A stretch of 64,000 nt of DNA, taken from assembly GCF_000384295.1 (NCBI RefSeq), contig NZ_KB913037.1:9127508-9191507 (forward strand), given 5' to 3'. A program made the position numbers and the translations under genes. The stretch is from Amycolatopsis balhimycina FH 1894. Its GTDB lineage: Bacteria; Actinomycetota; Actinomycetes; Mycobacteriales; Pseudonocardiaceae. Positions within the stretch are counted from its first letter, which is position 1. The number at the start of each line of letters is the position of its first letter. Below, piece by piece: positions 7,890-15,452 of this stretch. The notes below the pieces were generated by a model that was not told the DNA's origin, ran no database searches, and worked only from the letters and a program-made list of their open reading frames with translations.

Positions 7890-8841
7890 GCCACGCGTCG
7901 ATGTCTCGCAGCATGGCTTTCTTGGTCGCTTCGGGAGCGAAGGACGCCGTGACGCTCGCGCGGGCGAAGTCCGTCATCGTGGCGTCGTCGTAGCCGAAAG
8001 CTTCTTGCACGCGGGCGTACTCCTCGGTGAGGTTCGCGCCGGTGACCGAGGGGACGTCGGTGTTGAGCGTGACGGTCAGCCCGGCGTCGCGCAGGCGGCG
8101 GAGCGGGTGCTCGGGCAGGGAAGGCACCAGCCCGAGCGTCACGTTGGACGACGGGCACACCTCCAGCGCGAGGCCCCGGTCGCGGACCTCGGCGACGAGC
8201 GCGGGGTCGTCGAGGACGCGGATGCCGTGCCCGAGGCGTTCGGTGCGGCCCACCTCGAGCGCCTCGCGGATGCTGTCCGGCCCGGCGTCCTCGCCGGTGT
8301 GGTGCAGCAGGTGCAGCCCGCCGGCGCGGGCCTTCTCGAAGACCGTCGCGAATGGCCTGAGCGAGTGGTTTTCTTCGCCTGCCATGCCGATCGCGAAGAC
8401 TTCGTCGTACTTCAACGCCAGGTCGAGGGTGCGTTCGGCGCGTTCGACGGATCGGCGCCGGGAGTGATCGAGCAGCAGCCGCCACTCGAGGTCCGTGCTG
8501 TGCGACAGTCCTTTGAGGACGGACGCGAGCGGCATCTCGAGGTCGCCCAGGCGTTCGCCGTGCGAGGCCGCGGTGAAGGTGACTTCCGCGTAGCGCGTAC
8601 CTTGGGCGGCTTCGTCCTCGCAGTACTCGCGCGCGATGCGTTCGAAGTCCTCGGGCCGCTGGAGGCAGGACCGGATGAGCGCGTTGTAGTCGGCGAAGGC
8701 GCGGAAGCCGTCGAACACCGGGGGTTCGCCGGGGACGTCGACGCCGTTGGCTTCGCCCAGCTCGCGGAGTGTGCCTGGGCGGACGGTGCTCTCCAGGTGG
8801 ACGTGCAGGTGGGCCTTCGGCAGGGCGGCCAGGTCGCGCAT
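7867..8841 (-). CDS. Adenosine deaminase (metal-dependent)
   Basis: A 324-residue amidohydrolase starting MRDLAALPKAHLHVHLEST, with the N-terminal zinc ligands in HLHVH (residues 11-15). Next come LLHHTGEDAGPDSIREAL (zinc His and catalytic Glu), ERLGHGIRV, LEVCPSSNVTLG and NTDVPSVTGANLTEEY, the position of the family's SLNTDDP motif with D to V at the second Asp. It should convert adenosine to inosine in purine salvage, or a related nucleoside given the small active-site change. The open frame extends about 60 codons further upstream, but those codons come from a 21-bp repeat array, so the ATG at 8841 was preferred. Confidence 0.85.
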   Translation of the reverse strand: MRDLAALPKAHLHVHLESTVRPGTLRELGEANGVDVPGEPPVFDGFRAFADYNALIRSCLQRPEDFERIAREYCEDEAAQGTRYAEVTFTAASHGERLGDLEMPLASVLKGLSHSTDLEWRLLLDHSRRRSVERAERTLDLALKYDEVFAIGMAGEENHSLRPFATVFEKARAGGLHLLHHTGEDAGPDSIREALEVGRTERLGHGIRVLDDPALVAEVRDRGLALEVCPSSNVTLGLVPSLPEHPLRRLRDAGLTVTLNTDVPSVTGANLTEEYARVQEAFGYDDATMTDFARASVTASFAPEATKKAMLRDIDAWLTPAAAG

Positions 8842-9169
8842 GATCGCGAGCCTAGAGCCGTGCGGCGCGGCTCCGCGCGCCAATTCCGGCCACGCGCGCC
8901 CCACGCCTCGTGACCAAGCCCCGATCCGGCGTGATTGAAGCCGGAACTCGCGTGATTGGACCCGGATCCGGCGAGTTCCGGCTCCGATCACGCGAGATAC
9001 GGTCCTGATCACGCGAGATCCGGCTCTGATCACCGGGTTTCGGGGCCGGTCACGGCCTGTTTCCGGGCCGGGACGCTCCGCGCCGGGTTTTGGGACTCGT
9101 CACACGGGGAACCTCCGGGTGGTTCGTCCGCGTTGTCAGGATGACCGGAACCGATGAGGGAGGACCACC
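8842..9169. other. Intergenic region between divergent genes holding a 21-bp periodic repeat array
   Basis: This 328-bp gap between the adenosine deaminase start and the antitoxin-like start has no gene. At 8931 and 8952 it holds GTGATT in the context GCGTGATTGRA. At 8986, 9007 and 9028 it holds GATCAC in the context GATCACGCGAGAT or GATCACCGGGT, with a degenerate GGTCAC at 9048. Spacing is exactly 21 bp within each group and the two groups are in opposite orientation. The same style of array recurs at 19.08-19.17 kb. Confidence 0.7.
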
Positions 9170-9403
9170 GTGGCTTTGCTGAAGAAGCTGACCGTGCTGG
9201 CCGGCGCCGCCGGGGCGGCCCGTGCCTACGCCAAGAAGAACCCCGAAAAGGTGAACCAGGTGGTCGGCAAGGCCGCGAAGTTCGTCGACGACAAGACCAA
9301 GGGCAAGTACCACGAGCAGATCGCCGGTGCGGTCCGCAAGGTCAACTCGGTGACCGGGGAGCCGGGCCGGCCGGGGCCCGCGGGACCGGCGGCCGGCCGG
9401 TAG
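9170..9403 (+). CDS. MT0933-type antitoxin-like small protein
   Basis: A 77-residue basic protein starting at GTG with GAGGGAGGA upstream. It reads VALLKKLTVLAGAAGAARAY, then KKNPEKVNQVVGKAAKFVDD and KTKGKYHEQIAGAVRKVN, and ends in a Gly/Pro tail. The KVDKxVxxAAxFVDxKTxGKY core is typical of the MT0933-like antitoxin family of actinobacteria. No toxin gene is recognisable next to it (the next gene is convergent recQ), so a toxin-antitoxin role is not supported by context; many such proteins are orphans. Confidence 0.7.
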   Translation: MALLKKLTVLAGAAGAARAYAKKNPEKVNQVVGKAAKFVDDKTKGKYHEQIAGAVRKVNSVTGEPGRPGPAGPAAGR

Positions 9404-9404
9404 C

Positions 9405-11240
9405 TCACTCGGCGGCCAGCACCTCGAGGACCCCCTCACCGTACTTGGCGAGCTTGTTCTCGCCGACGCCGCTGACCGTACCCAGATCCGCCAGCGACGA
9501 CGGCCGTTGCGTGGCGATCTGGCGCAGGGTCGCGTCGTGGAAGATGACGTACGCGGGCACGCCCTGTTCCTTCGCGACACCGGCCCGCCAGGCACGCAGA
9601 CGTTCGAACAGCGGGGCCGCTTCCGCGGGCATTTCGACCGCGGCGGCGGCTCGCTTGGCGCTGCGGACCTTCGCGGCGGGCGCCCGCTCGGGCTCGCGGC
9701 GCAGCATCACCTGGCGGTCGCCGCTCAGCACTTCCGCGCTGCCTTCGGTGAGCACGAGCGAGCCGTAGTCGCCTTCGACCGCGAGCAGGCCCTGGGCGAG
9801 CAGTTGCCGCGCCACCGCCCGCCATTCCGGCTCGCCCAGCTCGGTGCCGATGCCGAACGTCTTGAGCGTGTCGTGGTGGAACTGCGTGACCTTGGGCGTG
9901 GACTTGCCGAGCAGGATGTCGGTGATCTGCCCGGCGCCGAACTTCTGCCGCCGTTCGTTGCGCAGCCGCACGACCGTCGACAGCAGCTTCTGCGCCGGGA
10001 TCGTGCCGTCCCACTTCTCCGGCGGGCTCAGGCACGTGTCGCAGTTGCCGCACGGCTCGGCCTTCTGGCCGAAGTAGTTGAGGATCTGCACCCGGCGGCA
10101 TTCGACCGTCTCGCACAGCGCGAGCATCGCGTTCAGGTGCGCGCCCAGCCGCCGCCGGTGTGCCTCGTCGCCCTCGGACGTGTCGATCATCTTGCGCTGC
10201 TGGACCACGTCCTGCAGCCCGTACGCCAGCCAGGCGGTCGACGGCAGGCCGTCGCGGCCCGCCCGGCCGGTCTCCTGGTAGTAGCCCTCGACCGACTTCG
10301 GCAGGTCGAGGTGCGCGACGAACCGGACGTCCGGCTTGTCGATGCCCATCCCGAAGGCGATCGTCGCGACGACGATCAGCCCGTCCTCGCGCAGGAACCG
10401 CGACTGGTGCTTCGCGCGCGTGCGCGCGTCGAGCCCCGCGTGGTACGGCACCGCCGGAATCCCGTTCTGCACCAGGAAGTCCGCGGTCTTCTCGACGGAG
10501 TTCCGGGACAGGCAGTAGACGATCCCCGCGTCACCCTGGTGCTCGGTGCGCAGCAGCTCCAGCAGCTGTCGCTGCGGCGAGTTCTTGCCGACGATCCGGT
10601 ACTGGATGTTCGGCCGGTCGAAGCTCGCGACGAAGTGCCGGGCCTCGCCGAGGTTCAGCCGGGCGGCGATCTCCTTGTGCGTGGCCTCGGTCGCGGTGGC
10701 GGTCAGCGCGATCCGCGGCACGTCCGGCCACCGCTCGTGCAGGGCCGAGAGCTGGAGGTAGTCGGGCCGGAAGTCGTGGCCCCACTGGGCGACGCAGTGC
10801 GCTTCGTCGATCGCGAACAGCGAAATCTTGCCGCGGTCGAGCAGCCGCACGGTGGATTCGACCGAAAGCCGTTCCGGTGCCAGGTAGAGCAGATCGAGCT
10901 CGCCGCTCAGGAACGCCGACTCGACCTCCTGCCGCGCCGCGTAGTCCTGGGTGGAGTTGAGGAACCCGGCGCGGACGCCGGCGTTGCGCAGCGCGTCGAC
11001 CTGGTCCTGCATCAGGGCGATCAGCGGCGACACCACCACGCCGACGCCGGGCCGCACCAGCGCGGGAATCTGGTAGCACAACGACTTCCCGCCGCCGGTG
11101 GGCATCAGCACGAGCGCGTCACCGCCGGTGATCACGTGCTCGACGATCGCCGCCTGGTCGCCGCGGAAGCTGTCGTAGCCGAACACGCGCCGGAGGGTTT
11201 CCAGCGCGTCGGACACGGGTGCGAGGTCGGTCTCTGCCAC
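9405..11240 (-). CDS. recQ: ATP-dependent DNA helicase RecQ
   Basis: A 611-residue RecQ with the complete bacterial layout. The helicase core has Walker A MPTGGGKS (46-53), DEAH at 145-148 (FAIDEAHCVAQWGHDFRPDY), and motif VI QETGRAGRDGLPS. The RecQ C-terminal zinc region follows, with C(x)17CxxCxxC ending in EPCGNCDTCL, then a winged helix. A C-terminal HRDC domain (about 530-611) includes GVPAYVIFHDATLRQIATQRP. It unwinds DNA 3' to 5' in recombination and repair. It is a single-gene unit, convergent with the antitoxin-like gene one base away. Confidence 0.95.
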   Translation of the reverse strand: MAETDLAPVSDALETLRRVFGYDSFRGDQAAIVEHVITGGDALVLMPTGGGKSLCYQIPALVRPGVGVVVSPLIALMQDQVDALRNAGVRAGFLNSTQDYAARQEVESAFLSGELDLLYLAPERLSVESTVRLLDRGKISLFAIDEAHCVAQWGHDFRPDYLQLSALHERWPDVPRIALTATATEATHKEIAARLNLGEARHFVASFDRPNIQYRIVGKNSPQRQLLELLRTEHQGDAGIVYCLSRNSVEKTADFLVQNGIPAVPYHAGLDARTRAKHQSRFLREDGLIVVATIAFGMGIDKPDVRFVAHLDLPKSVEGYYQETGRAGRDGLPSTAWLAYGLQDVVQQRKMIDTSEGDEAHRRRLGAHLNAMLALCETVECRRVQILNYFGQKAEPCGNCDTCLSPPEKWDGTIPAQKLLSTVVRLRNERRQKFGAGQITDILLGKSTPKVTQFHHDTLKTFGIGTELGEPEWRAVARQLLAQGLLAVEGDYGSLVLTEGSAEVLSGDRQVMLRREPERAPAAKVRSAKRAAAAVEMPAEAAPLFERLRAWRAGVAKEQGVPAYVIFHDATLRQIATQRPSSLADLGTVSGVGENKLAKYGEGVLEVLAAE

Positions 11241-11302
11241 CCGCCCGACTATAGAGCGGGGGTCCGACAGTTCCGGTCCGGCCCGCCGCGGGATGCCAGA
11301 CT

Positions 11303-11749
11303 ATGCGGCAGAATGGCCGGGTGGAGTACTGGCCGGTTCCCGATCTCGTCGCGTATTTCGGCGGCGAATGGCACTTGGACCGGGAAATCCGCACCGCGGA
11401 CGGCGATCCGGCGGGCGAGGTGACCGCGACGGCCACCTTCACCGAGACCGGGGGAGTCCTCGTCTACCACGAGGAGGGCGAGCTGCGGCTCGGCGGCCAC
11501 ACCGGGCCGGTCACCCGGACCCTGCACTACCGCCCGGCCGGCCCCGGCCGCGCGTCGGTGCACTTCGACCACGGCGGCTTCTTCCACGACCTCGACCTGC
11601 GCGAAGGCCACTGGACGGCGGACCACCCCTGCCGCGCCGACCACTACCGCGGCGAGTATCGCGTGACCGGCGCCGCGCGCTGGCGGCAGGAGTGGGCGGT
11701 GCGCGGACCGGCGAAGGACCACGTCATCGTCAGCCGGTTCACCCGCTGA
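11303..11749 (+). CDS. DUF6314 family protein
   Basis: A 148-residue small beta-barrel-like protein with PVPDLVAYFGGEWHLDREI near the start, EGELRLGGHTGPVTRTLHYR, and DHPCRADHYRGEYRV, ending RWRQEWAVRGPAKDHVIVSR. This matches the DUF6314 family, function unknown; the W-x3-R-x-I opening and the C-R-D-H-Y strand are the conserved features. ATG at 11303 and GTG at 11321 are both possible starts. It is transcribed divergently from recQ and ends at a strong repeat-type hairpin. Confidence 0.75.
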   Translation: MRQNGRVEYWPVPDLVAYFGGEWHLDREIRTADGDPAGEVTATATFTETGGVLVYHEEGELRLGGHTGPVTRTLHYRPAGPGRASVHFDHGGFFHDLDLREGHWTADHPCRADHYRGEYRVTGAARWRQEWAVRGPAKDHVIVSRFTR

Positions 11750-11763
11750 TGTCGCGGGCGAAC

Positions 11764-11816
11764 GTCTTGAATGACTCATTCAGGTCTTCGGAGGTCCTGA
11801 ATGAGTCATTCAAGAC
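11764..11816. terminator. Bidirectional hairpin of the dispersed TGAATGACTCATTCA type
   Basis: A perfect 21-bp stem (11764-11784 with 11796-11816) and an 11-nt loop lie between two convergent genes. Each arm contains the self-palindrome TGAATGA-C-TCATTCA. The same architecture with TGAACGACTCGTTCA occurs at 36.3 kb, and a related GTGAATGGCACATT hairpin at 50.9 kb. Confidence 0.75.
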
Positions 11817-11868
11817 CTTGGGGCCGGGCTAGCGAGCCGCGCGGGGGCTGGGCGAGCGCCTGGCTCGC

Positions 11869-12606
11869 TCAGACGATGCCGCCGTTGGCGCGCAGCACCT
11901 GACCGTTCACCCAGCGGGCCGGGCCGGCGAGGAACGCGACGACCTCGGCGATGTCCTCGGGCTTGCCGAGCCGCTCGAGCGGCGGCTGCTTGGCCATCCG
12001 GGTGATGGTCTCCTCGTCCTTGCCGTCGAGGAACAGCGCGGTCGCGGTCGGGCCGGGCGCGACGGTGTTCACGGTGATGTCGCGGCCGCGCAGCTCGCGC
12101 GCCAGGATCATGGTGATCGCCTCGACCGCGCCCTTGGTCGCGTTGTAGATGCCGTAGCCGGGCAGGTTCAGCCCGATGACCGACGTCGACGTCGTGATCA
12201 CGGCGCCGCCCTCGCGCACCCGCCGCGCGGCCTGCTGGGCCACCGCGAAGGTGCCGCGGATGTTGGTGCGGTGCACGCGGTCCAAGACGTCGAAGTCGGT
12301 GTCGGCGATCGGCGTCGGCGAGTTCATCACGCCGGCCAGGTGGGCGACGACGTCCACGCCGCCGTAGGTGCGCTCCGCGGTGTCGAACAGCTCCGCGACC
12401 GCGGCCGGGTCGGCCACGTCGGCGCGGACGGCGATCGCCCGGCCCCCGCGCGCCGTGATGGCCTCGACGGCGGCGTCGGCCTCCTTCTCGTTGCCGGCGT
12501 AGTTGACGACGACCGCCATGCCGTCGGCGGCCAGGCGCTCGGCGACCTGGCGGCCGATGCCGCGGGAGCCGCCGGTGACGATCGCGACACGGGTGGTGGT
12601 ACTCAT
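11869..12606 (-). CDS. SDR-family oxidoreductase
   Basis: A 245-residue classical short-chain dehydrogenase. The NAD(P) motif TGGSRGIG is at residues about 12-19, with VNYAGNEKEA after strand 2 (suggesting NADPH), the active-site Ser in TTSTSVIGLN, Y-N-A-T-K as YxxxK, and a C-terminal GQVLRANGGIV. The ATG at 12606 precedes MSTTTRVAIVTGG. The substrate is unknown. It stands alone; its upstream gap of about 260 bp carries a short palindrome and repeated TATCG-type words that may regulate it. Confidence 0.85.
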   Translation of the reverse strand: MSTTTRVAIVTGGSRGIGRQVAERLAADGMAVVVNYAGNEKEADAAVEAITARGGRAIAVRADVADPAAVAELFDTAERTYGGVDVVAHLAGVMNSPTPIADTDFDVLDRVHRTNIRGTFAVAQQAARRVREGGAVITTSTSVIGLNLPGYGIYNATKGAVEAITMILARELRGRDITVNTVAPGPTATALFLDGKDEETITRMAKQPPLERLGKPEDIAEVVAFLAGPARWVNGQVLRANGGIV

Positions 12607-12660
12607 CGGTTTCCTTCTTCCGGTCAGGCGGAGATACGTATCGACGCTTCGTTCTTTCTG

Positions 12661-12671
12661 TATCGACGATA
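12661..12671. promoter_or_regulatory. Palindrome TATCG-A-CGATA upstream of the SDR gene
   Basis: A perfect 5-1-5 palindrome lies 55 bp upstream of the SDR start. A related GTATCGACG occurs at about 12633-12641, and GCGATAGCG and GGTATCGACG words follow. It looks like a regulator-binding region, but no adjacent regulator gene exists. It is also close to the membrane-protein promoter. Confidence 0.3.
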
Positions 12672-12865
12672 GCACAAGGTTGTTACCGGCGATAGCGTCC
12701 AGTGGTTACCGGCGTTACCTCTCCTTCTCGGGGCACGGCATCCGGCGGTATCGACGCCGCCGGTCGGCCGAATCGCGAGTTCAGGGCGGTATCGGCGTTT
12801 TCGGAACGTGGAATCCGGGAACACCGGACGCACCGGGGGCCCGACATCCTTGAAGGAGTTGAGCG

Positions 12866-13663
12866 ATGCCCACATGGCTGATCGTCTTGATCGTCGTCGT
12901 GGCCGTCGCGGTGCTCGGCGCCGTGATCTGGCTGGTGACACAGGAGATGCAACGAAAACGGCTGCAGCAGCGGTTCGGTCCGGAGTACGACCGCACGGTC
13001 GCGGAGAAGGACAGTCCCCGTGCTGCGCAACGCGAACTCGCCGAGCGGGAACGTCGCCACAAGGAACTCGACATCCGTCCGCTCTCGGCGTCGGCGCGTG
13101 AGCGCTACACCCAGCAGTGGGCGCAGGTGCAGGAGACGTTCGTCGACCAGCCCTCCGACGCGGTCGCCGAAGCCGACCACGTCCTGGTCTCGCTGATGGC
13201 CGAACGCGGATACCCGACCGAAGGCTACGAGCAGCAGGTGGCGGACCTTTCCGTGCGGCACGCCAAGACCCTCGAGCACTACCGCGCCGCGCACGCGACG
13301 CAGCAGAAGCGCGACGGAGCGTCCACTGAGGACCTCCGCGACGCGATGGTGCGCTACCGCACCGTCTTCGAGGATCTGCTGACCGATGGCGCCGACGAGC
13401 AGCGCCACGACGACCACCACGACCGCCGCAACGGCCACGACCACAGCAACGGTCACGACCACAACGACGGCCACGACCACGACCGGGCCGAGCGGCGCGA
13501 CACCGACCGCGTCGAGGCCGACCGCACCGACACCAATCGCACCGACACCAATCGCACCGACATCACCCGCGATGAGACCGCCCGTGGCGAGACCGCCCGT
13601 GGTGAGACCGACGAGCGCCCGGCGTCCGCGCGTCCGCGGACCGAATGGAATGGAGGACGCTGA
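12866..13663 (+). CDS. Membrane-anchored protein with His/Asp-rich tail, unknown function
   Basis: A 265-residue protein. One transmembrane helix at residues 4-26 (WLIVLIVVVAVAVLGAVIW) is followed by a charged helical segment, then a helical domain of about 90 residues (RYTQQWAQVQETFVDQPSDAV through RYRTVFEDLL). It ends in a low-complexity tail with HDHSNGHDHNDGHDHDR, rich in metal-binding residues, and TDTNRTDTNRT repeats. The helical domain is shared with the next gene's product. The N-out or N-in orientation is not clear. The gene has a good upstream GAAGGAG. It forms an operon with the following gene (2-bp gap). Function unknown; the tail suggests divalent metal or an extended linker. Confidence 0.7.
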   Translation: MPTWLIVLIVVVAVAVLGAVIWLVTQEMQRKRLQQRFGPEYDRTVAEKDSPRAAQRELAERERRHKELDIRPLSASARERYTQQWAQVQETFVDQPSDAVAEADHVLVSLMAERGYPTEGYEQQVADLSVRHAKTLEHYRAAHATQQKRDGASTEDLRDAMVRYRTVFEDLLTDGADEQRHDDHHDRRNGHDHSNGHDHNDGHDHDRAERRDTDRVEADRTDTNRTDTNRTDITRDETARGETARGETDERPASARPRTEWNGGR

Positions 13664-13665
13664 CC

Positions 13666-14256
13666 ATGACCGACCACTTGACGCGCCACGGCACCGAGAA
13701 CGACGAGGACGTCACCGGGCGTGAGGACATGCGGGAGTCCGACGGCTTCCACGACTACGACAACGCCGAAGACCCCGCCCAGGACCGCGACGCCGACCAG
13801 AACCTGAGCACCGCCGACCTGGCTTCGGCCGGACACCACGACACCACCGAGTCCGGCGGGGACGTCGAGACGCCCGCCGAATCGGGTGGGGATGTGGAAA
13901 CTCCCGCCGCTTCGGGCGGCGACGTGGAAACCCCTGCCGCTTCGGGCGGTGACGTGGAGACTCCCGCCCGATCGGGCGGCGACGAGGAAACGCCGGCGCT
14001 GATCGACGAAGAGAAGGTCACCGGCTTCCGCGACCGCTGGCAGAACGTCCAGACCGGCTTCGTCGACGACCCGAAGCAGGCCGTCCAGCAGGCCGACGAA
14101 CTGGTCGCCGCCGTGATCAGCGCGCTGGCCACCACGTTCGCCGAGCACAAGAGCGAACTGGAAGGCCAGTGGCGGCAAGGTGAACCGGCCACCGAGGAGC
14201 TGCGGATCGCGCTCCGCCGCTACCGCTCCTTCTTCGACCAGCTGCTGCCGCGCTAG
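13666..14256 (+). CDS. Soluble paralogue of the upstream protein with five decapeptide repeats
   Basis: A 196-residue acidic protein. Its C-terminal domain (FRDRWQNVQTGFVDDPKQAV then ADELVAAVISALATTFAEHK and LRIALRRYRSFFDQLLPR) matches the helical domain of the preceding product position by position (W-x2-VQ-x-FVD-x-P-x2-AV, and RYR-x-FxxLL at the end). The N-terminal half is acidic and disordered-looking, with five copies of SGGDVETPAx. It lacks a membrane helix. The start at 13666 has GGAGG ten bases upstream and sits 2 bp after the previous stop. It is probably co-expressed with, and may bind, the membrane-anchored protein. Confidence 0.7.
   Translation: MTDHLTRHGTENDEDVTGREDMRESDGFHDYDNAEDPAQDRDADQNLSTADLASAGHHDTTESGGDVETPAESGGDVETPAASGGDVETPAASGGDVETPARSGGDEETPALIDEEKVTGFRDRWQNVQTGFVDDPKQAVQQADELVAAVISALATTFAEHKSELEGQWRQGEPATEELRIALRRYRSFFDQLLPR
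13852..14001 (+). repeat. Five in-frame 30-bp repeats coding SGGDVETPAx
   Basis: Five consecutive 30-bp units code the decapeptides SGGDVETPAE, -PAA, -PAA, -PAR and SGGDEETPAL. Third positions vary between units, so the peptide is under more constraint than the DNA. Copy number could vary between strains. Confidence 0.85.
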
Positions 14257-14328
14257 CGGGCACCGTTCGCCGGCGGGCATGATCGGGTGGCACGCCGGGG
14301 GACGGCGTCAGCAACGGGAGGCAGCCGA

Positions 14329-14838
14329 ATGAACGTGGCCGATCTGCTCGCCGACGGGTTCGGCCGGGTCCAGGGCACAGTGCACGCGGCGGTGGAAGGA
14401 CTCACCGCCGAGCAGCTCCGGACCCGGCCGGGCGGCGACGCCAACTCGATCGCCTGGCTGGTCTGGCACCTGACCCGGGTCCAGGACGACCACGTCGCCG
14501 ACGTGGCGGGCACCGAGCAGGTGTGGACCGGGCAGGACTGGCTTTCGCGGTTCGGCCTCCCGTTCCCGGCGGGCGACACCGGCTACGGCCACCGTCCGGC
14601 CGACGTCGAGGCGGTCCGCGTCGACAAGCCGGACCTGCTCACCGGCTACTACGACGCCGTGCACGAGCAGACCCTCCGGTTCGTCGCGGGCCTCGACGCC
14701 GACGCGCTCGACCGGATCGTCGACGAGGCCTGGGACCCGCCGGTGTCGCTGGGCGTGCGCCTGATCAGCGTCCTCGACGACGACATCCAGCACGCGGGCC
14801 AGGCGAGGTACGTCCGCGGCCTGCTGGAAAGCCGCTAG
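14329..14838 (+). CDS. DinB-like / DUF664 four-helix protein
   Basis: A 169-residue DinB-superfamily protein: MNVADLLADGFGRVQGTVHA, LVWHLTRVQDDHVADVAG (metal-ligand His), DLLTGYYDAVHEQTLRF, and a C-terminal LDDDIQHAGQARYVRGLLE (second His). The H-x..-H-x3-Q-x3-R-G-L pattern resembles mycothiol-dependent DinB enzymes of actinobacteria, which use metal-bound thiol for detoxification; which reaction this one performs is not predictable. The ATG at 14329 has GGGAGG upstream. It is convergent with soxR, with one base between the genes. Confidence 0.75.
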   Translation: MNVADLLADGFGRVQGTVHAAVEGLTAEQLRTRPGGDANSIAWLVWHLTRVQDDHVADVAGTEQVWTGQDWLSRFGLPFPAGDTGYGHRPADVEAVRVDKPDLLTGYYDAVHEQTLRFVAGLDADALDRIVDEAWDPPVSLGVRLISVLDDDIQHAGQARYVRGLLESR

Positions 14839-14839
14839 T

Positions 14840-15322
14840 TCAGCAGTCTTCGTAGCCTTCGCCGCGGTGGTCGGCGAGCCGCCGCGGACCCGGGCCGTCG
14901 GCGCCGAGCCGGTCGCCCGGGTTGGCGAGCCGGCACTTGGCCAGCGACATGCAGCCGCAGCCGACGCAGTCGTCCAGCTGGTCGCGCAGCTGTTCCAGCC
15001 GGCGGATCCGCGTGTTCAGGTCTTCCTGCCAGCACTGGGAGATCCGGGCCCAGTCGGCGCGGGTGGGCGTGCGGTCGTCGGGCAGCAGGGCGAGCACTTC
15101 CCGGATCTTCGACAGCGGCATGCCGACCCGCTGGGACATCCGGACGAACGTCACCCGCCGCAGTGTGTCCCGGCAGTAGCGCCGCTGGTTGCCCGCGGTG
15201 CGGCGGCTGTGGATGAGACCTTCGTCTTCGTAGAACCGCAGGGCCGACGCGGGCACTCCGCTGCGCCGGGAGAGTTCGCCGACCGTCAGGTCGGGTAGCT
15301 GCCGGGCCGTGGCGTTCACCAT
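14840..15322 (-). CDS. soxR: SoxR redox-sensing MerR-family regulator
   Basis: A 160-residue MerR-type regulator. The HTH lies at about 13-35 (LTVGELSRRSGVPASALRFYEDEGLI), with the wing NQRRYCRDTLRRVTFVRM, a long dimerisation helix, and the C-terminal [2Fe-2S] motif C-x2-C-x-C-x5-C in DCVGCGCMSLAKC. This motif is diagnostic for SoxR. In actinomycetes SoxR responds to redox-active secondary metabolites rather than controlling soxS. A perfect sox-box-like palindrome lies 31 bp upstream, so it is likely autoregulated; no other obvious target gene adjoins it. Confidence 0.92.
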   Translation of the reverse strand: MVNATARQLPDLTVGELSRRSGVPASALRFYEDEGLIHSRRTAGNQRRYCRDTLRRVTFVRMSQRVGMPLSKIREVLALLPDDRTPTRADWARISQCWQEDLNTRIRRLEQLRDQLDDCVGCGCMSLAKCRLANPGDRLGADGPGPRRLADHRGEGYEDC

Positions 15323-15352
15323 GGTCGAAACCCAACCACAGCCGTGCGTCAG

Positions 15353-15374
15353 ACTTCAAGTGAGCTTGAAGTCC
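15353..15374. promoter_or_regulatory. Sox box: GACTTCAAG-N4-CTTGAAGTC
   Basis: A perfect 9-4-9 inverted repeat lies 31 bp upstream of soxR. Its 18-bp core, CTTCAAG-TGAG-CTTGAAG, has the length and the TCAAG/CTTGA half-sites of the known SoxR operator. It probably controls soxR. Confidence 0.75.
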
Positions 15375-15452
15375 GACCCGGGTGGCGGCACCGCCGCCAG
15401 TCCGGAATGGACGGTCCGGCTCCGGGGTGGACATGTCGACATGAAAGCCGGG

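Noticed and set aside
8842..9033. N-terminal extension of adenosine deaminase
   Set aside because: The extra codons come from the 21-bp repeat array and give a repetitive peptide; the family start is the ATG at 8841.
8931..9053. CRISPR array
   Set aside because: Units are 21 bp in total and contiguous, in two orientations, without unique spacers; no cas genes nearby.
9170..9403. Toxin-antitoxin system
   Set aside because: Only an antitoxin-like protein is visible; neighbours are recQ and adenosine deaminase, with no toxin candidate.
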